A stretch of DNA of 64,000 nt from Acidobacteriota bacterium (GTDB lineage Bacteria > Acidobacteriota > Terriglobia > Acidiferrales > UBA7541). A program made the position numbers and the translations under genes. Positions 48,814 through 59,021 of this stretch are shown here, in pieces (within the stretch, counting starts at the first letter, position 1; the number at the start of each line of letters is the position of its first letter). The DNA lies in NCBI GenBank assembly GCA_013286465.1, contig JABDFR010000006.1, forward strand, positions 1-64,000, written 5' to 3'. The notes below the pieces were generated by a model. It did not search any database and was not told the origin of the DNA. It worked only from the letters and a program-made list of their open reading frames with translations.

Positions 48814-49458
48814 CTATCGCTTCACAGGCGCCGCGGTCTTTTTCGTATCGGGCGGCGGCTGCTCGTCGGCGGGCTTGCTGAAATAGGTGGTTACGGTCAT
48901 CGTGCCTGTCACCGTGGTTCCCGGCGTTGTCTGGAATTGCGGCGCGGCCGTGGTCCCGCCGATGCCGTTCAATTTCAGATCTCCCACGTTGATAATTCGC
49001 GAGAGCCGGCTCAGTTTGCCGAAGAAATCCAGCACCGAGAAATACGGCCCGTCGACTTCCAGATCAAACGGCATCTCGTCGTGGTAATCCTTCGGAACGA
49101 TCGGCTTGGTGGCAATCCGGCGAATCGAAACGCCGGAAGTGCTCGCCGCCGTTTGCAGCATGATGATGAACTGATCGACCTGCTTATCTTCCGGCACGAT
49201 CGTCTGCAAGGTGGCCAGTTGCTTTTGCAACGCTTCCATCTCGCTCTGCAATTCCACGCGGCGCTGCTGGTAAACCCGCAAATTCTGCACCTCGGTTTCC
49301 AGCGGTTTCAATTGCGCCTTAGCGGCTTCGAGGTCTGTGCGAACCTTGGCGACCGGTGAAAAGGGAACCCAGAAACCGAGCAACACGATCAGGAATGCGA
49401 CGCCCAGATAAATCAGCGCTTGAATCGGCCAGGGCCAATCTCGGAATGGTGTTGCCAT
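48814..49458 (-). CDS. pilO: Type IV pilus assembly protein PilO
   Basis: N-terminal TM then coiled coil; 'PEDKQVDQFIIMLQTAASTSGVSIRRI...YHDEMPFDLEVDGPYFSVLDFFGKLSRLSRIINVGDL'. Confidence 0.92.
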   Translation of the reverse strand: MATPFRDWPWPIQALIYLGVAFLIVLLGFWVPFSPVAKVRTDLEAAKAQLKPLETEVQNLRVYQQRRVELQSEMEALQKQLATLQTIVPEDKQVDQFIIMLQTAASTSGVSIRRIATKPIVPKDYHDEMPFDLEVDGPYFSVLDFFGKLSRLSRIINVGDLKLNGIGGTTAAPQFQTTPGTTVTGTMTVTTYFSKPADEQPPPDTKKTAAPVKR

Positions 49459-49461
49459 CGG

Positions 49462-50085
49462 TTAGCTCCTGCCCTTCGCTGCCGGTGCCGCGGCTGGCGG
49501 CGTGGCGGCCGCTGGCGGCGCCTGCACGGCGATTTCTGCATTCATGGTGAAAGCGAAGGTCTGCACGGCCTTCTCCAGGTCGTTTTCCTTCGCTTCCTTG
49601 ATTTCAATCTTGTCGAAGTAGCCGGAGCGCTTCATTTGCGTAATGAAATTCGCCACTGCATTCACGGAACTCGCTTCGCCGTCGAGCGTCAGCGTGTTCC
49701 CTGTTTTCGAAAGCGACGTCAGCCACACCCCGTCGGTACGCGACACGGTGTTCGCCACCGCCGTCAGCAATTCCTGGCCGCCGGTGCGTCCCTTTTGCAG
49801 CTCTTCAATCACGTTGATGCGCTGCTGCAGTACCGCTTTCTCGCTCTCGAACTGCGTCACCTGCGCCTTCACTTGCTGCAACCGCGCTTTTTCCGCTTGC
49901 ACGTCGGAGATGTGTTGTTTCGTGGCGGTCAGCTCTTTGTTCTGCCCCACGTAAACGACGAACAGCACGATGAACGCCGCCGCCAGCGCGCCAATCAACA
50001 TCAACACGCGTACGGTTGCTTCGACGGGCACCGCTTGTTTGGCGGCTTTCGGGCGCGCCTGGCCGAGTAAGTTGATCCGAATCAT
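49462..50085 (-). CDS. pilN: Type IV pilus assembly protein PilN
   Basis: 'MIRINLLGQARPK' start and single TM; 'DGVWLTSLSKTGNTLTLDGEASSVNAVANFITQMKRSGYFDKIEI'. Confidence 0.92.
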   Translation of the reverse strand: MIRINLLGQARPKAAKQAVPVEATVRVLMLIGALAAAFIVLFVVYVGQNKELTATKQHISDVQAEKARLQQVKAQVTQFESEKAVLQQRINVIEELQKGRTGGQELLTAVANTVSRTDGVWLTSLSKTGNTLTLDGEASSVNAVANFITQMKRSGYFDKIEIKEAKENDLEKAVQTFAFTMNAEIAVQAPPAAATPPAAAPAAKGRS

Positions 50086-50087
50086 GG

Positions 50088-51134
50088 CTAGTCGAAACTC
50101 CTCAAAGCCAGGCCCACGGCGATCGCCAGTCGCGGCGCCATATCCCGGAGCTGGTTTTCGTCGAATTGACCCGGAGTTACACCGATCTTACGGAAGGGAT
50201 AAAGTTCTTCGACCGGCATGGCAAACTCTTCGCGCAGCAAATCGAGCAAGCCGGGGACGCGCGCCGTTCCGCCGGCCACCAGAATGCGCCGGATGTTTTC
50301 GCCGCTGGCCGTGGCGCGGAAGAAGTCGAAGGTCTTCTGAATTTCAAGAATCAAAATGTCCGACACCGATCGCAGAATTCCCGAGCGCTGATCATCGGAA
50401 ACGCCGGCATGCGTTCCGCCCATTTTCAATTTCTCGGCGTCCTCGAAGCTCAGGTCTAGTTCCTTCTGCAGCGCGTCGGTGTACTGATTTCCGCCCACTG
50501 AAACGTCGCGAGTGAACAGCGGCGTCGATCCGCGCACGATGTTGATATTCATCACGCTCGCGCCGATATTCAGCAGCGCCACCACTTGGCCCGGATCAGG
50601 GTCGTAGTTCACTTCGAAGCAGTTCTGCAGCGCAAACGCGTCGATATCGACGACCACTGGAGTCTTACCTGCCTGCGCCAACACGTTCGTGTGATTCAGA
50701 ATCTTGTCTTTCTTCACGGCCACGAGCAGCACGTCCATCGTGTTGTCGGTAGCCTCGAGCAATTGATAGCTGAGGTTTACGTCCGCAATGTCGAAGGGAA
50801 TATGCTGGCTGGCTTCCATCTGCACGCGGTCGAAAAGCTCTTCCTCGCTCATCAACGGCATGGGCACGCGCTTCACGATCACCGAATGGCCCGATACGGC
50901 GGTAGCCACATCTTTCGATTTCGTTTTCTGAGAGTCAAAAATCGAGCTGATTTTTTCGGCGACGGAGGGCGCGTCCATAATGGCGCCGTCCACTACGGTG
51001 TCCTGCGCCAAAGTATCGAGCCCGAAGCTCACGAGTTCATAGCCGGTTTTCGATTTCTTCAGCTCGACTGCCTTCACCGAACTCGAGCCAATATCGAGCC
51101 CGACTAGCGACCTGGTCTTTCCTAGATTGAACAT
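50088..51134 (-). CDS. pilM: Type IV pilus assembly protein PilM
   Basis: 'SLVGLDIGSSSVKAVELKKSKTGYELVSFGLDTLAQDTVVDGAIMDAPSVAEKI' actin-like ATPase. Confidence 0.95.
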   Translation of the reverse strand: MFNLGKTRSLVGLDIGSSSVKAVELKKSKTGYELVSFGLDTLAQDTVVDGAIMDAPSVAEKISSIFDSQKTKSKDVATAVSGHSVIVKRVPMPLMSEEELFDRVQMEASQHIPFDIADVNLSYQLLEATDNTMDVLLVAVKKDKILNHTNVLAQAGKTPVVVDIDAFALQNCFEVNYDPDPGQVVALLNIGASVMNINIVRGSTPLFTRDVSVGGNQYTDALQKELDLSFEDAEKLKMGGTHAGVSDDQRSGILRSVSDILILEIQKTFDFFRATASGENIRRILVAGGTARVPGLLDLLREEFAMPVEELYPFRKIGVTPGQFDENQLRDMAPRLAIAVGLALRSFD

Positions 51135-51493
51135 CGCGCGGCCCCTCGCTCCCTGCTCCGCAGTCTTTGCGGCCTTTGTTTCATTTGCACATCGGGAGAA
51201 TCCGAACGTTTCGGATGTCTTCTAGAACGATTCCCCGGGTCCCACTGCCGACTGCAAATCCAGTCAGCTCTCGCGTGCAAAGCATATGAGTACTATGCCT
51301 GCCGGTACGAAGTGCTTTTTGTGTTTATTACATCCCCAGCGTGGAGTGTCAAGCGAGGTGTTTCTGCGGTGCGCTGTTGGTTAAGAGCAAACTGGACGCA
51401 CGCGCGGCAAATACATCGGAAGTACAGGCCCAAAACGACGACCCGGCGAGCGCAAAAAGCGCAGAAAATGGCCGCCAGCGGGCAAAAATTGTC

Positions 51494-52960
51494 TTACTTC
51501 CCTTTTAAATCACCCAACCCGAGCTGTTTCCAGATTTCGTTCACTCGAGATTTTGTGCTGCCATCCATTTTGATCTCATCGGGCCAGCGTCCGGCATATC
51601 CTTCGCTGGCCCACTTTTTTGTGGCATCCACTCCCATTTTTGACCCGTAATCTTGCATCCGCGCGGCGTGATCCAGCGTGTCGACTGGCCCCATGACGAA
51701 CTGCACGTCCCGCTCCGGGTCAATCGCGCAGAGCGCCTTCCAAACCAGCTCGCTGGAATTGTGGATGTCCACGTCGTGATCGACCACTACCACCACTTTC
51801 GTGAACATCGCCTGGCCCAGCGACCAAATCGCGCTCATGATTTTGCGCGCGTGCCCCGGATAGGATTTCTTGATCGCCACGATCATCAAATTTTGAAAAA
51901 TTCCCTCCGCCGGCATGGCCACGTCCACGATTTCCGGATATTGCATCTTCATCACCGGAAAGAAAACGCGCTCGATCGCATGCCCCATCCAGAAATCTTC
52001 CTGCGGCGGCGGCCCGACGATGGTCGTCAGGTAGATCGGATCCTTCCGATGCGTGATGCAGGTAATGTGAAAAACAGGATACTCGCCTTCGAGCGAATAA
52101 AATCCGGTGTGATCGCCGAACGGCCCCTCAGTCCGCGTCTCCGATAAATCTACATATCCTTCCAGCACGATCTCCGCGTTCGCCGGAACCTCCAGCTCGA
52201 CAGTTTCGCAAGCCACCATCTCGACCGATTCCCGCCGCAAAAATCCCGAGAACATAAATTCGTCCATGTCCGGCGGCACCGGCAGAATTCCCGCGAGTGC
52301 CGTAGCGGGATCGGCTCCTATCGCTACCGCTACGTCCAGCTTCCCTTTTCCATGCTTCGATTTGGCGCTGCGGTAATGCTCCGCCCCATGCTTCTGCGTC
52401 TGCCAATGCATCCCGGTAGTGCACGCATCGAAAACTTGCATCCGGTAGCAGCCAACATTCCGCTTACCGGTCTCCGGATTTTTCGTAATCACCATCGGCC
52501 AGGTAATGTAACGCCCGCCATCCTGCGGCCAGCATTTCAAAATCGGAAAATAGTCGAGCGAAAAATCATCCTTCCGAATCACTTCCTTGCACGGCCCCGA
52601 CTTCACCGTCTTCGGAAAAAATGAGCCAAGTTCGGCAAGCTTCGGCAGCATTTTCAATTTGTCGAAAAACCCCTGCGGCGATTGCAAATTCAAATAACCG
52701 CGAATCCTCTCCGCAATTTCATCCAAGTCGTCGACCTCGAGCGCCAAATTCATCCGCCGCGCGCTACCCACGGAATTAATCAGCAAAGGAACTCGCGACC
52801 CCTTAGGCTTCTCGAAAAGCAGCGCCGGCCCGCCAACTTTCGAAACTCGATCGGTAATCTCAGTAATCTCTAAAATCGGATCGACTTCAGCCGAGATCCG
52901 TCGCAGTTCCCCAGCCTTTTCCAAACGCGCAATAAATTCCCGCAAATCCCGATAAGCCAC
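51494..52960 (-). CDS. ubiD: UbiD-family decarboxylase (menaquinone/ubiquinone pathway type)
   Basis: 'AYRDLREFIARLEKAGELRRISAEVDPILEITEITDRVSKVGGPALLFEKPKGSRVPLLINSVGSARRMNLAL'; 'TEGPFGDHTGFYSLEGEYPVFHITCITHRKDPIYLTTIVGPPPQED'; GTG 52960 preceded by GGAGG. Confidence 0.94.
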   Translation of the reverse strand: MAYRDLREFIARLEKAGELRRISAEVDPILEITEITDRVSKVGGPALLFEKPKGSRVPLLINSVGSARRMNLALEVDDLDEIAERIRGYLNLQSPQGFFDKLKMLPKLAELGSFFPKTVKSGPCKEVIRKDDFSLDYFPILKCWPQDGGRYITWPMVITKNPETGKRNVGCYRMQVFDACTTGMHWQTQKHGAEHYRSAKSKHGKGKLDVAVAIGADPATALAGILPVPPDMDEFMFSGFLRRESVEMVACETVELEVPANAEIVLEGYVDLSETRTEGPFGDHTGFYSLEGEYPVFHITCITHRKDPIYLTTIVGPPPQEDFWMGHAIERVFFPVMKMQYPEIVDVAMPAEGIFQNLMIVAIKKSYPGHARKIMSAIWSLGQAMFTKVVVVVDHDVDIHNSSELVWKALCAIDPERDVQFVMGPVDTLDHAARMQDYGSKMGVDATKKWASEGYAGRWPDEIKMDGSTKSRVNEIWKQLGLGDLKGK

Positions 52961-53113
52961 GAGCCCTCCGGAAGCGATGTCACTCAAACAAACTGCAAAC
53001 CGCACACTCTAACATGCCAAGCCATCGGAGTTCGCCTCTCTCCGACGCCCTTTCATTGACTCGCACATGTCACCTCCGTAAGATATTGCCGCTCATCGCC
53101 TAAGCATCCGTCA

Positions 53114-55882
53114 ATGCTCGGCCAAACTATCTCGCACTACCGCATCGTCGAAAAACTCGGCGGCGGAGGCATGGGCGTCGTCTACAAAGCCGAGGACATA
53201 AAACTCGGCCGCTTCGTAGCTCTAAAATTCCTCCCCGACGATGTCTCCAAAGATCCGCAATCCCTCGCCCGCTTCGAGCGCGAAGCCAAAGCCGCCTCCG
53301 CCCTGAACCATCCCAACATCTGCACCATCTACGAAATCGATGATCAGCACAGCCAAGCCTTCATCGCCATGGAATTTCTCGATGGCCAAACGGTGAAGCA
53401 TCGTATTGCCGAGCGCTCGCTTGATCTCGACACCATTCTCGCTCTCTCCATCGAAATCGCCGACGCCCTCGACGCCGCGCACGAAGCCGGCATCGTTCAC
53501 CGCGACATCAAGCCAGCCAATCTGTTCATCACCAAGCGGGGCCACGCCAAAATTCTAGACTTCGGTCTGGCCAAACTAGCCCAGCGCAACTCACGCGTCG
53601 CAGACGGCGCGACCGCCACGCTGCAGGATAAACTGCTCAGCGACGAACATCTCACCAGCCCCGGCGCCACTCTCGGCACCATCGCCTACATGTCCCCCGA
53701 GCAAGTCCGCGGGCGCGAGCTCGACGCACGCTCCGATCTTTTCTCCTTCGGCGCCGTTCTCTATGAAATGGTCACCAGCTCGGTTCCGTTCCGCGGCGAA
53801 AGCTCCGGCGACATTTTCGACGCCATACTCCACAGCACACCCGCAGCTCCGGTGCGCCTGAATCCGCAAATTTCCGCCGAATTCGAACGCATCATCCACA
53901 AAGCCCTGGAGAAGGATCGCGACCTTCGTTATCAGCACGCGTCCGAACTCCGCGCCGACCTGAAGCGCCTCAAGCGCGAATCCGAATCCGGTCGCGCAGT
54001 TCCCTCGTCCGGAACATCCCCTTCACATCAGTCAGGAACTTCGCCGTCCTCAGCAAAGGAGGCGGGTCTGCCATCGTCAGCGACGGCATCCTCCAGTTCC
54101 GTCCTGCTCGCCGAAGCCCGCCGCCACAAGCCAGCGCTGGTTCTGGTCACCGCGGCGGTTCTCGTGCTAGTCGCGGCCGCCGCATTCGGCGTTTACAAAC
54201 TCCTGGGCCGAAGCGGTCCCTCGATTGATACTCGAAACATAAACGTCCGCCCGCTCACCGAGCACGGACAAGCCGTCGGGTTCGCCGCCATTTCTCCCGA
54301 TGGAAAGTTGGTGGCTTACGGCCGCCGCGAAGGCGACCGCAGTCTCCGCGTCAAACAAGTCAGCTCGGGCAGCGAAGTCACCGTGGTTCCAGCGCAGCCC
54401 GGCTTCTTCGGCGAGGGCGCCACTTTCACGCCGGACGGAAACGATCTCTACTACTTCCACGACGATCCCGCGAATCCGAACGTCAAAAATCTCTATTCCG
54501 TTCCAGCCTTGGGCGGAAATTCGCGGCAACTCGTCGCCGACGTCGCCAGCGCGGTTGCGTTTTCTCCCGACGCGAAACACATGGTGTATCGCCGCGTGCT
54601 TGCGGACAAAGGGGAAGATCAGCTCCTAATCGCGAACGCAGACGGCAGCGGCGAGCAAGTCATGTATCGGAATCAATCCGGGTTCAGCTTGCTCGGTGAC
54701 CCCTCGTGGTCGGCGTCGCGCGACCTCATTGCCATCGGTGCCGTAAAGCTGGAAAAGAATTCCCTCACATCAATCTTGGTGCTAACTCCGCAAGGGAAGA
54801 TGATAAAGACTTTTCCGCTTCCAATGATTGTTTTGGCCGTTGCATGGCTGCCTGATTCGTCCGGCATTTTCTTCCTCGGCGGCGAAAAATCGAATGGGTT
54901 GCGCGCGCAAATCTGGTTTCAGCCGTATCCGGCAGGTCAGCCTTTTAAGATTAGCAACGACTTGGATGTATACGAGTCTCTCAGCCTCACCGCGGACGGA
55001 AAGTCCCTCGTCACCACCCAGGAACGCCAGGCCGCGACCATTTTCGCCGGTGACTCTCCAACCGCACTGAATGGCAAGATCACCTGGAAGCTCGCACCCA
55101 TTTCCTCCGAGCAAGCAACCGGATACTCTCTTTTTTGGACGGCCGCCGGGAAACTCGTGCAGCTTGATTCTTCGAACCACGCATTTGTCACCGCCGCCGA
55201 TGGCGGCGGCCGCCTTCGTTTGCTGGAAAATGACGATGCCGTGAACTTCCCGACTCCGTGTGGTCCGGCGGATCTGATCGTCCTGAACCGGTTTTCGGAA
55301 GATAATTCGGTCAATCTCTGGCGGCTCAATAGTTCGACCGGCGAATTAAAGCAGATGACCGTCGGACGAGCAGATACGCAGCCGTCCTGCACGCCCGACG
55401 GCAAATGGCTCTTCTACATCAACTTCGAGCAGGTCAATCGTATTCTCAAAATTCCAATCGACGGCGGGACGCCGGTGGAGATTGCTCGCGGGAACGTAGT
55501 TTTCCCCGCGGTTTCTCCGGATGGAACGTTGTTGGCGTACGGCAGAACTGACGGTCAGGGAGCCAGCCAAAAATCAAAATTCGTCGTGCAAAGGGTAGAA
55601 GGCGGCGCGACTGTAAACGAGTTCGAAGCTCCAGCGTTCATCTCTGGGCTGAACTGGACTGCGGACGGGCGCGCACTCACCTACGTTCGCAATACCACGG
55701 GCAACACACAAAACGTCTACATGCAGCCGTTGTCCGGCGGCGCCCCGATCCAATTAACTCACTTCGACTCCGAACCCGCGCTCATACCCGCCTACGCCTG
55801 GTCGCGCGACGGCAAAAAATTCGCGGTCACCCGCGCCCGCTACAACGACGCCGACGTAGTAATTTTCACCGGCTTCAAATAA
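53114..55882 (+). CDS. Transmembrane Ser/Thr protein kinase with C-terminal PD40/TolB-like beta-propeller
   Basis: '[40 protein letters not shown]', '[30 protein letters not shown]'; TM '[24 protein letters not shown]'; repeated 'SPDGK/TADGK' blade motifs. Confidence 0.95.
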   Translation: MLGQTISHYRIVEKLGGGGMGVVYKAEDIKLGRFVALKFLPDDVSKDPQSLARFEREAKAASALNHPNICTIYEIDDQHSQAFIAMEFLDGQTVKHRIAERSLDLDTILALSIEIADALDAAHEAGIVHRDIKPANLFITKRGHAKILDFGLAKLAQRNSRVADGATATLQDKLLSDEHLTSPGATLGTIAYMSPEQVRGRELDARSDLFSFGAVLYEMVTSSVPFRGESSGDIFDAILHSTPAAPVRLNPQISAEFERIIHKALEKDRDLRYQHASELRADLKRLKRESESGRAVPSSGTSPSHQSGTSPSSAKEAGLPSSATASSSSVLLAEARRHKPALVLVTAAVLVLVAAAAFGVYKLLGRSGPSIDTRNINVRPLTEHGQAVGFAAISPDGKLVAYGRREGDRSLRVKQVSSGSEVTVVPAQPGFFGEGATFTPDGNDLYYFHDDPANPNVKNLYSVPALGGNSRQLVADVASAVAFSPDAKHMVYRRVLADKGEDQLLIANADGSGEQVMYRNQSGFSLLGDPSWSASRDLIAIGAVKLEKNSLTSILVLTPQGKMIKTFPLPMIVLAVAWLPDSSGIFFLGGEKSNGLRAQIWFQPYPAGQPFKISNDLDVYESLSLTADGKSLVTTQERQAATIFAGDSPTALNGKITWKLAPISSEQATGYSLFWTAAGKLVQLDSSNHAFVTAADGGGRLRLLENDDAVNFPTPCGPADLIVLNRFSEDNSVNLWRLNSSTGELKQMTVGRADTQPSCTPDGKWLFYINFEQVNRILKIPIDGGTPVEIARGNVVFPAVSPDGTLLAYGRTDGQGASQKSKFVVQRVEGGATVNEFEAPAFISGLNWTADGRALTYVRNTTGNTQNVYMQPLSGGAPIQLTHFDSEPALIPAYAWSRDGKKFAVTRARYNDADVVIFTGFK

Positions 55883-55900
55883 TCCAACCGCCGCAACGCC

Positions 55901-55938
55901 GTTACGTACCGCCGGCGTCCCTGCCGGCTCTTTTACGC
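55901..55938 (+). repeat. Solo end of the GCCGGCGTCCCTGCCGGC repeat
   Basis: ACGTACCGCCGGCGTCCCTGCCGGCTCTTTTACG just 3' of the kinase gene. Confidence 0.65.
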
Positions 55939-56013
55939 GGCAAAAACGTGATCGCCCGCGCCCACGCTTGCACGCAGTTTCTCCCGAATGTTATTCTTCG
56001 TTCGGTGAACGGA

Positions 56014-56087
56014 GCGGGAGTGGTTCAGTGGCAGAACGCGAGCTTCCCAAGCTTGAGATGAGGGTTCGATTCCCTTCTCCCGCTCCA
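56014..56087 (+). tRNA. tRNA-Gly (anticodon CCC), CCA encoded
   Basis: GCGGGAGTGGTTCAGTGGCAGAACGCGAGCTTCCCAAGCTTGAGATGAGGGTTCGATTCCCTTCTCCCGCTCCA; acceptor GCGGGAG/CTCCCGC; anticodon loop TTCCCAA. Confidence 0.95.
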
Positions 56088-56174
56088 ACAATTCGACGCT
56101 TCACTTAGCGCAGAATCACATCTGCGGCGCTGTCACACGGGCAGTGCTTCCTTCACCCAAAAGTCCGGACTGCT

Positions 56175-56714
56175 TTAATGCACTGCAGGCGCGCTCACGT
56201 TCGAATATTCGTAGCGGATGGACATATGCGATTTTTCTGCAGCGCCGCCTAAGTCGGTATCCTGTTCCTGTTTTAACGGCAAGCCGGTGGACTTAGAAAT
56301 CCACAGGGTTGCATCGGACTTGGCGTCTTCAGTTTCAAAGTGCGCCTGGAATACGCGCGCCGCGGCGCCGTCCACGGTCTCATCTCTCAGAAATTTGCAT
56401 GAGATGTTTCGAGCGTTCTTGCGGTTCTCGATGGCCTGCTGGCGCATTTCGTCGATCGTGAGAGAGCTCTTGCGCCATTCGCCGCGGGCTAGGACGTAAA
56501 AGGCTCCGTTCGCAAAAATTGATTCGCTCACGTCGACTTTCGCTTTCGTGGAGTCAGCCGTCCGTTTGTTGAAACCGTGATGCGGAGTAATAAGCAATTT
56601 GTCTTCGGCGTCGTATAAGATTTTGCAGTCAGGCGGCACCGTTTGTGCCCAGATGCCAGCCGCGAGTGCGAGCGGGAGCGCGAGCAGAACCCCAGTCCGA
56701 GCGATTAGCTTCAT
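56175..56714 (-). CDS. Exported hypothetical protein
   Basis: Signal peptide 'MKLIARTGVLLALPLALAAGIWAQ'; outer-membrane lipoprotein-sorting-like 'WISKSTGLPLKQEQDTDLGG...SIRYEYSNV'. Confidence 0.7.
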   Translation of the reverse strand: MKLIARTGVLLALPLALAAGIWAQTVPPDCKILYDAEDKLLITPHHGFNKRTADSTKAKVDVSESIFANGAFYVLARGEWRKSSLTIDEMRQQAIENRKNARNISCKFLRDETVDGAAARVFQAHFETEDAKSDATLWISKSTGLPLKQEQDTDLGGAAEKSHMSIRYEYSNVSAPAVH

Positions 56715-56762
56715 TCACGACCCCTGAATTTGACTAACACTTATGGAGAGCGAACCGCGCGA

Positions 56763-57272
56763 TTAGTCTACCCAACTGAAGACTTCCAGGATATAACCCT
56801 CAGGATCCTTGAACGACAATCCATACATCCGCCGCCCATTCTTCGGCTCTTCCCACTTAGGCTGAGTTCGAATCTCCGCGCCCAGCGCCTTGAGCCGCGC
56901 ATACCATTCATCCACCAGCTTCGGATTCTGCACGATAAAGCTAAGCATCACCGGTTTCGACGGAGAAGGCCGCAGCGATCCATGCTCCTTGTCCACCAAC
57001 CCCACAGAAAAAGTATCGGTGACCGGATAAATCTTCACCCAGTCCATATCCAAACTCGGTTTTTTCCCAAGCAGCTTGCTATAGAATTCGCTGCCTTTTG
57101 CGAGGTCGTTGCAGTAGAGGAATGTGACCTGGCCGGAAATCGGTGAAGCGGAAGGAAGGTTCGTCACGTCGGAATTGGCCACTTGCTGCACCCTGGGATG
57201 CGCTGGATTTCCTAAACTAAGAACAACCACCGTTCCCAAGACAGCCGCGCCCGCGAAAGCGAATACTCTCAT
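56763..57272 (-). CDS. VOC/glyoxalase-family protein with N-terminal signal/TM segment
   Basis: 'QVTFLYCNDLAKGSEFYSKLLGKKPSLDMDWVKIYPVTDTFSVGLVDKEHG...RRMYGLSFKDPEGYILEVFSW'. Confidence 0.85.
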   Translation of the reverse strand: MRVFAFAGAAVLGTVVVLSLGNPAHPRVQQVANSDVTNLPSASPISGQVTFLYCNDLAKGSEFYSKLLGKKPSLDMDWVKIYPVTDTFSVGLVDKEHGSLRPSPSKPVMLSFIVQNPKLVDEWYARLKALGAEIRTQPKWEEPKNGRRMYGLSFKDPEGYILEVFSWVD

Positions 57273-57389
57273 TGTAATCCCTTCTCAAATTTCAGGTCGT
57301 ATCCGCTTTCGCTCTGTTACTAAGGCGCGTCGATTCCCTTCCTCCGCTACATTAGAGTCGGTCGAGCCACCGAGCCTTGTGCTTGGCAA

Positions 57390-58682
57390 TCAAAATTGCA
57401 GCGAAGGTCCGGCAAGCGAGTATCGCGACGACGCAAACGTCCCCGTCCCCAACTGCGTATCCATATCAGGAAACGCGGACGTATTCGGCGAGCCGTTGTA
57501 ATTATTGTCGTCGCTATTGCCCCAGCTTCCATAAGCCGGAGGTGGCGTCGAATAGTTGGAATCATTGTTGATGATCACTGGCGGATAAGAAGGCCAGCCC
57601 CACCACGGATTGTAATAAGCGGCCGGGCCCCAATAACCGCCCCAGCCCCACCAGGGATTCACGAACCACGGATTCCAACCCCAACCGAATCCCCATCCGA
57701 GTCCCCAGCCAAAACCGAAGCCCCAGCCAAAGCCGCAACCCCAGCAACCGCCTCCGCGCCAGCCGAACCCGCGATTGAATCCACCAAAGCCGCGGCCAAA
57801 TCCGGATCCATTTCGCTCGAAGCTGTTGAGCAATGAGCCCGAGTTGCCGCGGTTACCCATCAGCGAAACATTACCGAATCGCGAGCCACTCAAGCCGCGC
57901 GATCCAAGCGAGCTGGTGCCGCCGAGGCGCGAACCGCCCGAAGTGGAATTGCCAAACGAGCGCCCGCCGAACATAGTGCCGCTATGACCGGCATTAATAT
58001 TCGAAAGCGCCCGCGAAGAGGAAATCGCCGACGAACGCGATCCCACCGATCGCGACGAAAAGCTGCCGCGCCCGAGCGAGCTCCCGCTCGCACCGGCCGA
58101 TCGCCCGAAACTGGAACTCAAATTGGACGAGTGAAATCCGCTCGAATTTGCGGAGGAGCCAGCACCGCGACTCCCGCCGCCGAACGAATGCCACGCTCCA
58201 TCAGCAGCTCCATAGCTCGCATTGCGCGTAGCCCCAGAGTTGCCTCCCCTGCTGCCGCCGACGCCGCTCGGGCGCCCGCCGCCCATCGCCGTAGAATTGC
58301 CGGGACGCGCGCCGAACGCACCGGGACGACTCGTCGATGGCCCGCGCGATTGTCCACCGCGTTGCGCTCCGCCGAACGACCCACCGCGTTGCGCTCCACC
58401 GAACGATCCGCCACGGACGCTCGGTCCTGCGGAACGCCCCCCGCCAAAACTGCCGCCGCGAGGAGCGCTTCCTCCCCGCGAAAATCCTCCGCTACCGTGT
58501 GAGCTGCCGCCTCCATGGAAGCCACCTCCGCCTCCATGAGACCCGCCGCCCCCTCCGCCGTGAGAACCGCCACCTCCACCATGTCCGCCGCCATGCTGCG
58601 CAAACACGGGAGAAGGTCCGAAAGCAAAAATCAAAGCCGCTGCAATAAGAATAAAAATATTCCGAAAAGTATGATTGCTCAT
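57390..58682 (-). CDS. Exported Gly/Ser/Trp-rich low-complexity protein
   Basis: Signal peptide 'IFILIAAALIFAFGPSPVFAQ' followed by HGGGHGGGGGSHGGGG..., GGSFGGAQRGGSFGGAQRGG and GFGWGFGFGWGLGWGFGWGWNPWFVNPWWGW. Confidence 0.75.
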   Translation of the reverse strand: MSNHTFRNIFILIAAALIFAFGPSPVFAQHGGGHGGGGGSHGGGGGGSHGGGGGFHGGGSSHGSGGFSRGGSAPRGGSFGGGRSAGPSVRGGSFGGAQRGGSFGGAQRGGQSRGPSTSRPGAFGARPGNSTAMGGGRPSGVGGSRGGNSGATRNASYGAADGAWHSFGGGSRGAGSSANSSGFHSSNLSSSFGRSAGASGSSLGRGSFSSRSVGSRSSAISSSRALSNINAGHSGTMFGGRSFGNSTSGGSRLGGTSSLGSRGLSGSRFGNVSLMGNRGNSGSLLNSFERNGSGFGRGFGGFNRGFGWRGGGCWGCGFGWGFGFGWGLGWGFGWGWNPWFVNPWWGWGGYWGPAAYYNPWWGWPSYPPVIINNDSNYSTPPPAYGSWGNSDDNNYNGSPNTSAFPDMDTQLGTGTFASSRYSLAGPSLQF

Positions 58683-58840
58683 CCCCGCCTCCTTCTAGCT
58701 CGGTGGCACGAGAAGCCAAGCCGGCCCAAACAGGCATCCTTATATAGGATAGATGCCCTAAACTGGGGCAGCCAACTCGCAAGCCCACTCTAAGGGCATT
58801 CTAGACTTTTAGATGCGATGCGCAAGTCCTAAGGTTGCGG

Positions 58841-59021
58841 AAAGTAGCGCGGGCGTCCCCGCCGGCATCCGACGAAGATCAAAGCAGGCAAAAGCAGAAA
58901 TCGTGGACTGCGCGCAGAAAAAAAATCAGTGCTGTGTTTTGATAGAGTGGTCCGTCGGAGAGATCAGCCAGTGGCGAAATCCAGTTCGTAAGATGACGGC
59001 AGAGACGCCGGCCCTACTTAG
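58841..59021. mobile_element. ~181 bp MITE/BIME-like element with inverted terminal hairpins (second copy of the 33528 type)
   Basis: Left AAAGTAGCGCGGGCGTCCCCGCCGGCATCCGACGA, right TTCGTAAGATGACGGCAGAGACGCCGGCCCTACTTA; inner GCAGAAATC block shared with 33528 copy. Confidence 0.58.
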
